From NCBI GenBank assembly GCA_036898135.1, contig CM072513.1, positions 32,253,446 to 32,317,445 on the forward strand: 64,000 nt of DNA, read 5' to 3'. The DNA is from Oncomelania hupensis (taxonomy: Eukaryota; Mollusca; Gastropoda; Littorinimorpha; Pomatiopsidae). Shown here one piece after another: positions 22,199-35,012 of this stretch. Numbering within the stretch: the stretch's first letter is position 1; each line of letters begins with the position of its first letter. The position numbers and the translations under genes were made by a program. The notes beneath the pieces are model-generated. The model saw only the letters and a program-made list of their open reading frames with translations. It had not been told where the DNA came from and searched no databases.

Positions 22199-23558
22199 AC
22201 TGCCACCAATATAAGCAACAATGTCTTTGGTGTCCTCTTGCAGCTGTAAACACTGGCGGGCTTTCTCCTCAGAATTTTGAGCCAGAAGGTAGGCCTCGTC
22301 CAGCAGGACTTCAAACACATGCATGCACAGCCATGTTGATGTTGCTGGTGCACCGGTCAATCCTGTAACTTTGCCTATATGCTGCTAGTATTTCCTCCAT
22401 GCCTGCTCTCTGCAGCTGTGTATGAACTTGCCCCTCACAGCAAGGCAGTTGTTGAGAAATTGCACCTTCTCCAATACAACAGTCCCTGAAAAGAAAAAAA
22501 CAACAACAACACACACACAATAAATTAGAAACCATACCAATCATCTAAAAAGACATACTCAATGTTGAATACCATTTGAATTTGATTCATACAAAATATT
22601 TCTGAGTAAATTTGTTTATATAGCAAATAATATAAGATGCTGAAAACTCACTTGATACAGTCTTGAAGAATGGCCTTGCAGAAACTGATATACAGCTGTC
22701 AGCCAAAGACGAACAAGCCCCTTCCACCATTTCCAGGCTTATCTGCACACAACACTAATAAAAACAAATATTAAGGTTTTATAAAACAACGAAAATGAAT
22801 TAACAGCTATACATTGTACGATAAATGGTGCTGCCTTCACCAAAATCTTATGTTTACTCACTTGCTGTTCGAATTACAAGAAATTAAGAAATAAAATGAT
22901 GCGCACTCTAATCGCATTCTTATGTTAACAGGCAAATATTACTAAATTACCTTGTGCTTTGCAGGCTGAGGCACACTGCACACCAACTCAACTGTTTGGG
23001 AGGCTACGCCCAAATCAAAAAGTTCATTTTCTTCCTGAAAAATATAGGAAAGAAATAATTAGAAATGGATAAAATTGTTCAAGGAAATCTACCACAATCA
23101 TTTACGCACAGGTAATCGCTATAAACCTACTGTTGCTGCGTGTGTGACTGGACTGTACAAAAACACAATTAAAACTGAGTGAAACTTAAAGGAAACAAAA
23201 GAACAGAGATCCAAATGAATTCCAAACAATCAACAAGATTATTAAAAAAAAAAAAACACGACACAAATCTATCCACAACTATCTAAAACGTTTGTCTCAA
23301 ACTATTTTATGTTTAAAAATCAAAGCGAAGCGTCGGTTTTAGCATCATCCATGCCCGGTTTTTGGCTATTTCCGATAGCTTGACAAAAATGCTTCGTTTT
23401 GTCGGATAAAGTAAAAACATCAGCAGCTGTTCTATTGCAAGTGGTGCCCGAAACACCTATTAATGCAGTCATACTCGCAGATTATGGATAAAATAGGTAC
23501 AGCTGAAATAATTACGTGTTTCACTTACCACGATAATTCACTCGATAGAAGACGCCAT
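22190..23558 (-). pseudogene. Four-exon gene remnant with two in-frame stops
   Basis: Four reverse-strand exons join in a single phase with GT-AG introns: 23529-23558 (ATG at 23556-23558, donor GTAAGT), 22951-23034, 22652-22742 (donor GTGAGT) and 22190-22485. Lengths 30+84+91+296 make exactly 167 codons with the final TAG. Recognisable stretches are EENELFDLGVASQTVELV, KVQFLNNCLAVRGKFIHSC and LQEDTKDIVAYIGGS. The last resembles the Y-I-x-G-x end block of some transposase-derived proteins, which is weak evidence. In-frame stops are a TGA six codons after the ATG (it lies in a TGA that a CpG loss would produce) and a TAG at 22385-22387. I do not know the family. It could be a decayed transposase-like gene or a duplicated host gene piece. 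Confidence 0.6.
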
Positions 23559-23617
23559 TATTGCAAGCAGACGAACCGGAAGTAAATGCCGCGCTCGGCC
23601 TCTGCCTTGGCTAGTGA

Positions 23618-23679
23618 GCTGAGTTACTTAGTCATTGACTACACAGCGCAGAGGGGAGACAGACGTCCATCTGTTCTTT
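23618..23679 (+). repeat. 62-bp direct repeat, copy 2
   Basis: Second copy of the repeat at 22137-22198, lying 60 bases beyond the presumed start codon of the reverse-strand pseudogene, so the two copies bracket it. Confidence 0.85.
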
Positions 23680-23699
23680 GGTCCATGTTTCTATGTACT

Positions 23700-23916
23700 G
23701 TTTCTCTCTCTTCCAATATGTCTCTGTTTTTGCTCTCTCGTTGTCTGTCTGGATGCATGCCCTGCCTCTCTTTCTCTGTCTCTGTCTCTCCCTCTCCGTC
23801 TATCTCTTTTCCATTTTTCTGTGCATTTATTCCCTCCCTCCCTCTCTTTCTCTCTCTCTCTCTCTGTTTGCCTGTCTCTCTGTCTCTGTCTGTCTGTCTC
23901 TCTCTGTCTTTCTCAA
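23700..23916. repeat. CT-rich tract
   Basis: CTCT/CTGT-type pyrimidine repeat resembling 21779-22115. It lies directly after direct-repeat copy 2, whereas the other tract lies just before copy 1. Confidence 0.9.
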
Positions 23917-24286
23917 GAATATGCCACAACCAATCCTTTCCTCATTAATAAAATTAACCCACAAAAAAGTTTAATTTATTTCTAATAAAACGACCACATA
24001 TTTTGGCCAAATTAAATTTTTCTAAAACATTTCATCAAGTCACCGTCGGTCGAAATTAAGCTACAGTTTCTGCATCCAGAAACGAATTAACGTTTTATTA
24101 TATTAAGTCAAATTGTCGTCCTATTTTGAGAAAAGGCAGAATACCTACAGAGGTAGCCTGAGCAAGTTAGCCAAAGAACTTGTTTTTTTCTCTCCAAAGT
24201 TTTAAATGTTCTGAGCCCTATTTAAATTTGATGTAGCCTCATTCTAAGTGTTCTGTTTACTCTCTACTCGCAACCACAGGAAATAG

Positions 24287-24349
<63 letters not shown>

Positions 24350-24814
24350 TTCTCAATGTGGCATTGTGTAATCTGGCCACATAATAAAGATGAAGAAATA
24401 CCAAGTTCAGTCTTGTGTTCTCATCAAAGGCTGTGGTTGATGATAATATATCCATGTATGGTAAAGTAGCCGTTTGACTTTGCATATGCGACCATTTTCA
24501 ACAAACCCTTCCATAAAGTAAATAACAAAGAAGAACAAGAAGAAAAAGAACAAGAAGAAGAAGAACAAGAAGAAGAAGTAAACTATAAGCTAACTATACA
24601 ACAACAACAACAACAACAACAACGTCATCACGTTCTCTGGAACCTTTAAACTACCTACAATGCAGATCGGTTATTTTCAATTCAGGTTGATTTCAAACGT
24701 TGCTTTTATTAAAGTTCTGCCTCAGTTTGGTGCGTTGTTGTTTTCTCTCCCCATTTTTGTTAAAAACAACGGTTACTTTCACTCGTTGGATATATTTAAA
24801 TCGATCCCTGTATC
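23917..24814. other. Non-coding with simple repeats
   Basis: Contains a pure CT run (24292-24346), an AGAAG/AACAAG-rich patch (24525-24580) and an ACA run (24598-24622). No gene recognised. Confidence 0.6.
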
Positions 24815-27085
24815 CAAAGAAAGTACAGCTACGCAAAGAAGGTTCATCTCGGCGAGTGCCTATATAAAGTTACAAAACGTAGCCACTCGTAGCGCCCCCC
24901 AGCGATTCTCGTGATAAATGATTCCAAGGGCGATAATTTGTTCTTAGCGCTATGTAAACAAACCGCTTCAGTAGATTATGTTCCGGACACTCGCTTGCTT
25001 AAATTAACAAGCGATTCTGCTTTTTTTTTTGAAAGTAAGTTAATAAGTGTCTGATTTTAATAATGTAAATACAGCTTGCCAACAAGTTGCTTGAATTATG
25101 CATTCAGCCGATTAAATTACCGTACCAATGCTATTGATTCAGTAGGCCTGTACTCGGCCTGTACTCATCCAAGATCCGTCAAAACTCAAACCCAAAAGTA
25201 AGCTTGAATACCGGTAATAGCTTTTCTGAACATTGCTTGATTTAGCATTTCCAGTTAATAACTGTGTTCCAATCTACTGTTTATCTCATTTACACTGCAC
25301 TTCTGATTTTAATCGCTGCTAACCTACTGTTAGGCTCTCATCTTAAAATTATATTTATTGCTTTCGTTTCGATCAACTGTGTAAATAAGCCTATAAATTA
25401 TTAGGCCTACTGTTTATCATCATCATTTTCATCATCATCATCATCATCATCATTATGGTTTAATATAGGCTATCTCTATAATAGAACTGTAGTTGCAAAA
25501 GGAAATTTGATAGGTTAAGATAGACTAAAGAAAAAGAACAGACATGTGTGTGTATGTGTATATGTATATATTGCACAATGTTAATATTCTTCTGCCAAAT
25601 TTAACTCTGAAATTTACTCGCACAGGGATAGGCTTATATAAGCATGCTTGTTGCTTGTCCCTGCTGCTTGTGATGTATATATTTTATATGTATTCTGAAG
25701 AAATAAATAATATATAAACCAACAGACATCAAGACTATAGAAGTAGAGAAATAAAGCAATGCAACAAGAAGAGTGAACAGTGAAGCTTTTAAAGAAAACA
25801 CATTTAACGTTTAAAAGCATTATTTTTTTGCATGAATCATTACATTGGAAATTGCACCTAGATAAGACCAAAAAGTGCAACAATAAAAATAGTCAAATAA
25901 GAAATATTTGTAGTCATTTATAATATTAGATCTGTACATTGCAGCAGGCTGCATCAATTATGTTACTTTATTGTTAAACCATCATGCATTTATAAAAGCT
26001 GAAAAAAATAGCTTCAAACATTTGTGTTTCTTTTTCTGACATTTAATATGAATATTATAGCAACAAAAAGCAACAATGATGACTCTCTCTCTCTCTCTCT
26101 CATATAAAGGAAACTTCAGCAATTATCATTTTTTGTAAAGTACTGTCATCTCAATAAATGTATGTTTAAAATAATTAAAAGGGTAAGAATGTTAGGTTTT
26201 TATAATTAAATCTGTTGTTTACTTTTTGTTTAGCAAGATTAAGACATACCTACAAAGAAACAGAAGTTTTGCAAGACAAAACAAATACAATTAACCCTTT
26301 TCCTGTCTGCTTAAACCAAATGTAATGGAAAGGGAATACAGTCACACAGAAAATGGTATTTTACATTTGAAAGATTTAAAAAATCACATTTGGTATTTTT
26401 TCTGCATACATTTCACATGCAACAACAACAACAAAATCTGATAATACTAGACAATTAACTAGTAGCATTATACATTAAAAGGATAATAATTAATAGTTTT
26501 TGCTCTTGGATTTGTATTCTTAGATGCATTTATGAAGAATTATTTGCTTAAAAATTACTTCTTTTTTTTTAATAGTTTTTCTTTACAAGACAACACATCC
26601 AGTCAATGAGTCATGCAATAATATTTCATTAGGCCTACTATTTTTTCTTTTTCTTTTTTTTTTAAATTACTCTTAAGCAGCAATTAAAACTATGCCTTCC
26701 CCTCCCCCCTCCCCTCATCTTCCATTTGTAAGAAATTGGGATATGATAAATTTCAGTATCAACAAAGAAAATACAGTTTACATCGAGTGGTAGATCTAGA
26801 TCAACGTTGTTAGATTTGGTTATAATTATGTTTGATTCTTCCTTTGGAAAATTAAAAAACGAAAGTCCAGGGCACTTGTATCGTCCATTTGTGCAGTTAA
26901 AAGCGCTGCAGTGTTGCCCACCAGGACGGATTCTAGGTTTGTTTACTTGATTTGATACGCTTTCCTCCATTGCTAAGCGCTAAGGCCGAAGCGAGTTATC
27001 ACTTATTCCGCTAGTTGGCGCTCGCAACTTCCGTTTCGCAGTAAGAGTCGAAATGAACCTTCTTTGCGTAGCTGTACTTTCTTTG
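24815..27085 (-). mobile_element. P-like (THAP) DNA transposon remnant
   Basis: Inverted ends of 33 bp (24815-24847 and 27053-27085, outer bases CAAAGAAAGTACAGC) are identical apart from possible edge bases. The exact 7-mer CTGTATC lies directly outside both (24808-24814 and 27086-27092). A THAP-type zinc-finger exon starts 83 bp inside the right TIR and reads inward, where a transposase first exon would be expected. The rest of the 2.27 kb is AT-rich with an ATC microsatellite (about 25417-25453) and no further transposase, so this is an internally deleted copy. P-superfamily transposases carry an N-terminal THAP domain and begin with CA; the usual target duplication is 8 bp, so a 7-bp one is a small departure. 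Confidence 0.75.
26841..26970 (-). pseudogene. THAP zinc-finger start of a transposase (partial)
   Basis: Reverse-strand frame from ATG 26968-26970. After about 18 residues it reads HCSAFNCTNGRYKCPGLSFF followed by NFPKEE. This is the first half of a THAP domain: C-x4-C and the F-x-F-P element that precedes the recognition strand. The second half (Cys and His ligands) is not found downstream in this frame, which runs on for about 57 unrelated residues. No clear donor site follows, so the exon is truncated. Its place 83 bp inside a TIR supports a transposase and not a host THAP gene. Confidence 0.7.
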
Positions 27086-27092
27086 CTGTATC

Positions 27093-27777
27093 TCCCAAAC
27101 CGATTGAAGGCATTTGGAACAACCAGCAGCTGCATTGTGGGGCCATGCAGTTAGCTGTCTCCCAACTGCCGCTCTGCACCGCGGGTAGACATCCCCAGTG
27201 AACTTTAAAGATCGAATGTGAACGGCAATGCCATGATTGCTTAACTGATTGCGCGGATTAAAAAAAGCGGTTTTCTCTAGCCATGGAAAATAATCTCTGA
27301 GCATCCAGGGAGAGGAAAGAACAGTGCAGCATAAGGAACGGTAAAAGTTTCTTTTATAGTTCAAGATCCAAAGACGTGACAGATGTGGGGTAGAACCTAT
27401 TTTAAACGTAGCCTTTGTGCGTCCATTTTGTTTGCAAAACCATCTAGTCTATTATCGTCTTTTCTTCTTTTCTTTAAAAAGAAAATGTCGGTTCAAACTG
27501 AAGACAAAACTAGAAAAGATCTTTCCTTCTGAAATAGTGGTCTAAAGACAAACTGCCGATCAAGCTATCGATAATCCAAAGGACAAAAGCCACTTTCTTT
27601 GATAGTGGCTAATGATGAATTCTACTTGAAGGAGAAACTTATTTTGTACGTGGTTCGGGGAAATTATATAAAAATTGTCTTGAGGGGAGGGTTGCTGGAG
27701 GTAATGCTGAATATACTTAGGAGGAAAAGGAAAGAAGGATGGGGGGGGGGGGAGGGGGATGAGAAGAAGCAACAGGG
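27093..27777. other. Non-coding flank
   Basis: No gene recognised. A 117-codon reverse frame at 27011-27364 crosses the transposon end, so it is not a single gene. Confidence 0.4.
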
Positions 27778-27817
<40 letters not shown>

Positions 27818-27818
27818 A

Positions 27819-27889
<71 letters not shown>

Positions 27890-27892
27890 AAA
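27778..27892. repeat. (GAT)n microsatellite
   Basis: About 38 GAT units with one interruption near 27817, preceded by a G12 run at 27740-27751. Confidence 0.95.
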
Positions 27893-28639
27893 ATGGCAAG
27901 GATGTATAATTGTATTTGTAGATTGAATATAAACGAAAAGAAGTTGTTTCGTTCTGGAGTGAAAGGAAGGTAGACTATAGTGGACAAGGAAAGGGGATGG
28001 AAAAAGTGGTTAGGGGTTGGAGTGGGTTTGATAAGTTTGAAAAATAGAGCGCACGATGGATTTAGCCTTAATTGTCTTCTAAATGTAAACAAATCAGAAG
28101 GGGTGGAGATACTCAAATTCAGCATAGTTCAAGATGGACTCTCAGCGCTCGGGAATGCCCACCCCAATGCGCCGGAGGAGATACGCTAACTTTAGGGAAA
28201 AAGAGAATTGCCCTGCTGGAATGGCAGGAAACGGCGCTGAACATTGACATGGAACTGCATATAAAGGAGGGATATAGGTCTAATGACAGGAAAAATGGAA
28301 GGAGAGAAGTTGTAGAAGGGGGGGGGGGAACCACACCAAACTTTACGAGTTCAAGAAAGAAAAGGTGAAACAACGAGGAACAAAGAAAGGGGGAGCAGGG
28401 TTCAATACAAAAGTAAGATTAGATGAATTCCGAGCTATAAACCTATCTGAAATATCCCTCAAGGTTTCAGCAGCTATATAGGCCTAATTGAGCAGACCTC
28501 TTACATATTACGCTGGATATAGTGAGAAACTCTCCCTCTACCCCCTCCCACCTCTCCCTTCGTTTTTTACTGCCGGATGGGTATGCCATGTCGATGCGGA
28601 GATGTATTTCTTCAAGACAACCTGCAATCTGCTCGAGAC
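27893..28639. other. Non-coding, G-rich
   Basis: No gene recognised. G-run at about 28318-28328. Confidence 0.4.
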
Positions 28640-30070
28640 AACCCGACAAAAAAAGCACAAATAAAATGTAAACATTATTAATAAATATTAACAAAACACA
28701 TACGTATAAAATGCCTACATTGCAAAATAATACTCCCATAGAAAGCCCTTTTGATCATTTGGCTGGAAAGCGTCCACTATTCCCAAGCTGACCAAACAGA
28801 CCCTATTCACACATGAGTAGTTCAGGGAGAGTTTTCAAGAAAAAGGATAGGTGACTGGTCTAGCGAAGAAGATAGTAGATTGATAGAACAGATTGTGACG
28901 GTGGGTCTATTGTTGATGGGCTCTGCACAATGGAATGATATTACCCACTCGTCGTTCGTCTGCGGGAATCCGCTAGTTTAATCACCCTATGACTAATCTT
29001 AATACACTTAAATGTTTGGCCCGGTCTGTGTGCGGATAGGGTTACAGAGATAGAGAGAAAATGGTACAAGATTCACTGACACATTAGCACTCGCACGGCT
29101 CTGAAACAAAGGTAGTCCAGCCACTTGTTAACAGTAAATATCACACATATTTAATTCCTCTACTCTATATCTAATTCTCTAATCACTATACTAACTTAAA
29201 TGTCCAAACCGTAATACAACTAGGATTAACTTAACAGTCCAAATTCACTTCGAGTAGTTTGCTCCTTGGTGGGTCTATGCTGCTACTGTTCTAGACATTT
29301 GCTACTGCCTCATCATTGGGCTACTTGTTCTGGTTTGCCTAATGTTCGTTTTTAGGAGAGTGGACTACCGCACAGTCCTTCTAGATCAGTGTTTGTGCAC
29401 GTTTTCTGTGTCACATAGCTGAATCGTTGAGGTGTTGTGATGGCGTCTCCTCCTTGTTTGTTGACTATTGGGCTATCGGAGCTCAGTGCTCGATTCTCCA
29501 CTGCAGGTCGAATGTCAGGGTTGACTCTCAGTGGTCTATCTTCTGCCTCGGACCAAGCCTGCTCGTCTTTTTGACAATGTCAGGCTATGGCTATACTGCA
29601 ATGAATGAATTTCACCCGTCACCTTCATAGTCTTCTTGAGAGAGATCTTTCAACGTGTGCGTCCTTCTAGTGTGAGGGTTAGACATAGACTGACTACCTT
29701 AACCCTGTGGTCAGCTTACACGCGTTCTCCCGAGATACCTTTAGCGCCCTCTAGCAGGGATTGCGGATAGAGGTCAGCTGGATGTTCTCACTGCCTACCT
29801 TGTGAAGAGTTAGCCTACACATGCTTAGACCAACGTGACTTCTGTCGTCTTCTAGGCAGCGACTATAAGTTACACAGGCCAAAGAAGGATGAACTATTTG
29901 AGGAGTGAAGCCTTAGTGCTGGGTCCAAACTAGCCTAGTGTGACACAGATTAGGAACGAGAAAGAACAAATGAGAACGACAGAAACAGTGGTAATTTACA
30001 GCACTAATTTCCACAAAGTGGGGATACCATTTATACCATTTATACAGAAATCCCCCGGTACCCCCAAGAG
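28640..30070 (-). mobile_element. R1 copy split by a 1052-bp insertion
   Basis: 28640-28893 and 29946-30070 together match the 60781-61354 copy in the same orientation (blocks ACAAAACACATACGTATAAAATGCC, GGAAAGCGTCC, TCTAGCGAAGAAGATAG, then AGAAAGAACAAATGAGA and AAAGTGGGGATACC). Its 3' end is lost at about 28640. Confidence 0.75.
28894..29945. mobile_element. Putative solo LTR (1052 bp) within R1
   Basis: It begins TGTGACGGTGGG and ends TAGTGTGACA, with CAGAT exactly duplicated outside (28889-28893 and 29946-29950). TG...CA ends with a 5-bp target duplication are the marks of LTR elements; no internal genes are present. Orientation is not determined. A non-autonomous element of another class is possible. 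Confidence 0.7.
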
Positions 30071-30095
30071 GGTGAGAGAGCTGAAGCAGCAGAGT

Positions 30096-30235
30096 GATAA
30101 TGATGATGATGATGAGGAGGAGGAGGAGGAGAAGGAAGATGACGATGATGATGATGATGAGGGTGATGATGATGATGATGCCATTCTTGCTGCTGCTGAT
30201 GATGAGGAGGATGAGGATGATGACAATATTGATGA
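30096..30235. repeat. Impure GAT/GAG microsatellite
   Basis: GAT array broken by GAG and GCT units. It lies in a + strand frame giving an acidic peptide (29940-30377), which begins in the putative LTR and is not taken as a gene. Confidence 0.85.
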
Positions 30236-31494
30236 CCCTTGCAAGTTAACAGATTGTTTTGGGAAAAATAATTTTTATCTTCTTTATGGGACTTTTCAAA
30301 TTACATGGCTTCAATTTGGATTTTGGATTTTCTTTTTCTCAAATGATAGGGTCAGGGGTGGAGTAGTTTCAGGTTGATAAATGCCACTGTCGAGAGTTGA
30401 CAATGAATTAATTGAGAGGTCTTCCCTCCCCCTTTCAATCGCACTTGCAGCCCTTTTCCACTTCGCTGTCTTCCCGTTCACGTGGGGTTAACTTTGTTTA
30501 CAGAGGGACACAATTGTGTGCTCAATATTATTCCTTTTAATTTAAAAATTCGTAACTCACTCCGTTTACATGAGCTAAATATGAGAGCATGAACAATACC
30601 TGTGCGATTTTGTTAACATTCATTGTCCCACCCACACACCCGAATGCAAATACGGAGGAAAAAAACAGCAACAACGCATGCTTGCATACCTTCCCCCCCC
30701 CCCCTCTCCCCATTCAATCTCTACACACGCAGAAGCAAGTCTATGAGCAAATTCAATACAGAGAACCGTGCACACCGACACACAATACAAAGAAGTGACG
30801 TCAGAAAACATGGATGCAGGAAACCCATTCACAGACGAAAAAAATGGAGAGCTGATTCTTGAAGCAGGTGGTGACTGAAGATTCTGAATTAAGACTGATT
30901 TAACGGGACTTCAATTCCAATGAGAAAGTGTGAAAATGGTGCTAGGCAAGCAAATTTTCAATTCAGTTTTAAAAAAAATTAAAATAAAATTTAATTGAAT
31001 TTGTTTTTCATTGATAACATAGTTTTAGACTTTCACAAACAATTTATTTATACTCACGTACGGCAAGACTTTTCCAAAGATAACATCTCCATTGTAAACC
31101 GTGATCTGGAGCAATCTAGTGTTAGACACGCGAAGGGTTTTCACTGGCGCACCTATCTAATTATAGAGAACGCAACGTCACTTCCACATGAAAAGGCGAG
31201 AGCCCAGCGTATACCGATCCTGGATAGGCCCAGAAAGCGATGAAGGAGGCTTGCATCAACATCAAGGACATGACACCTACTCTCAGCGGAGACCGGGGGC
31301 CGGAGGCACGTCTTGCTTGCCGTCTAATCTCTTATTCATTCACATAATCTGAGTTTAGCTGGTGGTTAAGTGCTCACTGAAAACCGGTTCACGTCACTCG
31401 GCATAACAACGCTAAAAAGCAACAGGTCGGAGGACTTATTAAAGCAATGCTGGAAGGAAGTTAAACTATTTCTAGAGTAAAACTTCAGGTTCTT
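30236..31494. other. Non-coding, nothing firm
   Basis: A C-run lies near 30691-30703. Frames at 30589-30862 and 30995-31243 have no recognisable domain. Confidence 0.35.
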
Positions 31495-31512
31495 CTTCTT
31501 CTTCTTCTTCTT

Positions 31513-31543
<31 letters not shown>

Positions 31544-31554
31544 TTATTATTATT
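31495..31554. repeat. (CTT)n and (ATT)n microsatellite
   Basis: CTT array followed by a short ATT run, ending where the LINE tail begins. Confidence 0.9.
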
Positions 31555-31745
31555 CCTATCCTATCCTATCCTGTCCCATAACCCGAAGGTCGTAGGGGCA
31601 CCACAGATGATCGCTTAACCAGCATACTCCATCTTTCTCTGTCCTCAGCAGCCCTCATGGCTTCGCTCAGTGTCAAACCAGTCCATTCTCGAATGTTGTC
31701 CTCCCACCTCTTTTTCGGTCTCCCCCTTCTTCTACCTCCTTGCAC

Positions 31746-31746
<1 letters not shown>
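31555..31746 (-). mobile_element. LINE 3'-end fragment
   Basis: Repeated TATCC tail, then CCATAACCCGAAGGTCG and the reverse-strand C-terminal block of the LINE. It breaks off at TGCACTG, directly into an ATT array. Confidence 0.85.
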
Positions 31747-31815
<69 letters not shown>

Positions 31816-31819
31816 TTTT

Positions 31820-31894
<75 letters not shown>
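31747..31894. repeat. (ATT)n microsatellite with a T-run
   Basis: Two ATT arrays separated by a T17 or so run at 31814-31830. Confidence 0.95.
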
Positions 31895-32029
31895 TTGGGG
31901 GGAGATAGGTGGAGGGGGGTATTATTAAGACAATTTTTTTGTGTTCAGGAACGTTCCAGCACTAAAGGCATCATATTCGTAGTCATCCTTATCCTCATCA
32001 TTATCATCAAGATTGTTTGACTAATCATC

Positions 32030-33215
32030 TGTTACGTTGAAACGCGCACGATTGTTCGTGTGTTACGCGCGCGATAGATCTGATCGTTTTATTTTATATA
32101 TTCTAAAGCATGCAATAATAGAGTGTATTTACCTTCGATTTGATTTTACGTTGCTGTTAGAAGAAGCTTTGTAAAACGTTGATAACTTTAGTAGGTCGAT
32201 AATATTTGAGAATTTTCTAGAGTTGGTTGTTTATTATCGATCGAAGCGTGTGGATAATTCTAGTGGTAACTAGAGACGCTTCCATCCTAAATATGGTTGT
32301 ATGACGTGAGACAGTAATGACAAAATTTGTTCGGATTGCTTAAAATTGTGTCGCGCTCGATCATTCGAAAGTTCTCTGAGTATAGAGAGACTATATATCT
32401 ACCGCACTGTTTGAGTTGAAAGGAGAGAAAGTTGTAAAGAGTGGAAAATGCGATTGTATGCAGTTGTTGATGTTCGCTGAATAAAGTTGGAAAACTACAT
32501 ACGACGACTTCTGCCTTGTTGATGAGTGAGCAGGCTGCGTGGATAAACGAATCTGAGTTACTGTTACGTTGAAACGCGAAGAATAGTATGTCTGAAGCGC
32601 GCACGATAGATCTGTTCGTTTTATTTTGCAAAGTATTCAATAATAGAGTGTGTTTACCTTTGAATTGAGTTTGCATGGTTGTTAGAAGCTTTGTGTAACG
32701 TTGTTGGAGAATTCTCTAGATCCGCTTGTTTACTATCGATCGAAGCTTCGGGATATTTGAGAACGTTCCTGGAATGTTTAGAAAGATGTATCACATAAGT
32801 CAGTGATGACGATCTTTAGTTTTATTGGTGGTATTGCGTCATTCTACAGTGTTCTAAATTGTTCGGGAGTATGAAGAGACTATATAAGTGCCGCACTGTT
32901 TCAAAAGGAGTGTTGTTGATAGTGAGTTGGAAAGTAAAAGTTGAGAGTGGAAAAGCGATTGAGCGATTGTATGCAGTTGTTGATGTGTGCTGAATAAAAG
33001 TGGAAAACTTCATACGTCGACTCTGTGACTTGTATGCTGATTGAACGGGTTGCGTGGATAAACGAATCTGAGCTACACTCATCAGTACTTCAGCATTGGG
33101 GCTGAATCAACTACTGAGAAAACATCACCATCAAACGGAGTGTAACAATTACATTTATCAGATTTCAAGCATCGGGGCTGAATCAACTGATAAAAAAACA
33201 ACACAGAGTGTAACA
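32030..33215 (+). mobile_element. Solo LTR of the Gypsy-A family hosting a second LTR
   Basis: Starts TGTTACGTTGAAACGCG and ends GAGTGTAACA, with TCATC duplicated exactly outside (32025-32029 and 33216-33220). Landmarks of the Gypsy-A LTR are in order: GCGATAGATC, TTTACCTT, GTCGATAAT, TATATA box near 32390, GGAAAACTACATACGACG. Interrupted by another LTR at 32562-33147. Without it the length is about 595 bp. Confidence 0.85.
32562..33147 (+). mobile_element. Second solo LTR, nested in the first
   Basis: TGTTACGTTGAAACGCG to GGAGTGTAACA, 586 bp, same family and orientation as its host LTR. Flanks GTTAC (32557-32561) and ATTAC (33148-33152) are a 5-bp target duplication with one change. It has the TATATAAG box near 32882 and AATAAA near 32991. 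Confidence 0.85.
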
Positions 33216-33312
33216 TCATCATCATCATCAGTGCAGCAACAGCAGCAGGGTCATCGTCATCACAACCATCCTCCTCCTCCTCATCATCATCATCATCACC
33301 TTCTTCTTTCTT

Positions 33313-33420
33313 ATCCTATCCTATCCTACTCCGTAACTCGAGGGTCGTTGGGGCACCCCAAATGACCGTTGAACCAGCCGTACTCCATCTTTTTCTGTCC
33401 TCAGCAACCCTCATGCTTCT
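33313..33420 (-). mobile_element. LINE tail fragment
   Basis: Repeated TATCC tail, CCGTAACTCGAGGGTCGTTGG and the next 70 bases of the LINE 3' end. Confidence 0.8.
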
Positions 33421-34816
<1,396 letters not shown>

Positions 34817-35012
34817 ACAACAGCAACAACAACGACGATGAGAATTGAATTGAACGGCGAAGACGACGTTTAGGAAGGCGTTATAATAGTTCTGTCTCCA
34901 ATGTAAAACTAAGATGGCGAGCCATTCAAATATATTGCCAGACACTCATCCACGTAGCCGAAAAACTAAGCATTTTTCAAAGAGTTATTTTTCTTGGGCC
35001 ATGATTGATTCC

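Noticed and set aside
27011..27364. Reverse-strand 117-codon frame
   Set aside because: It crosses the right end of the TIR element, so part of it is inserted DNA; no domain seen.
27664..28125. Reverse-strand 153-codon Ser-rich frame
   Set aside because: Most of it is the GAT array read as poly-Ser.
29940..30377. Acidic + strand frame of 145 codons
   Set aside because: It starts in the putative solo LTR and runs through R1 and a GAT array.
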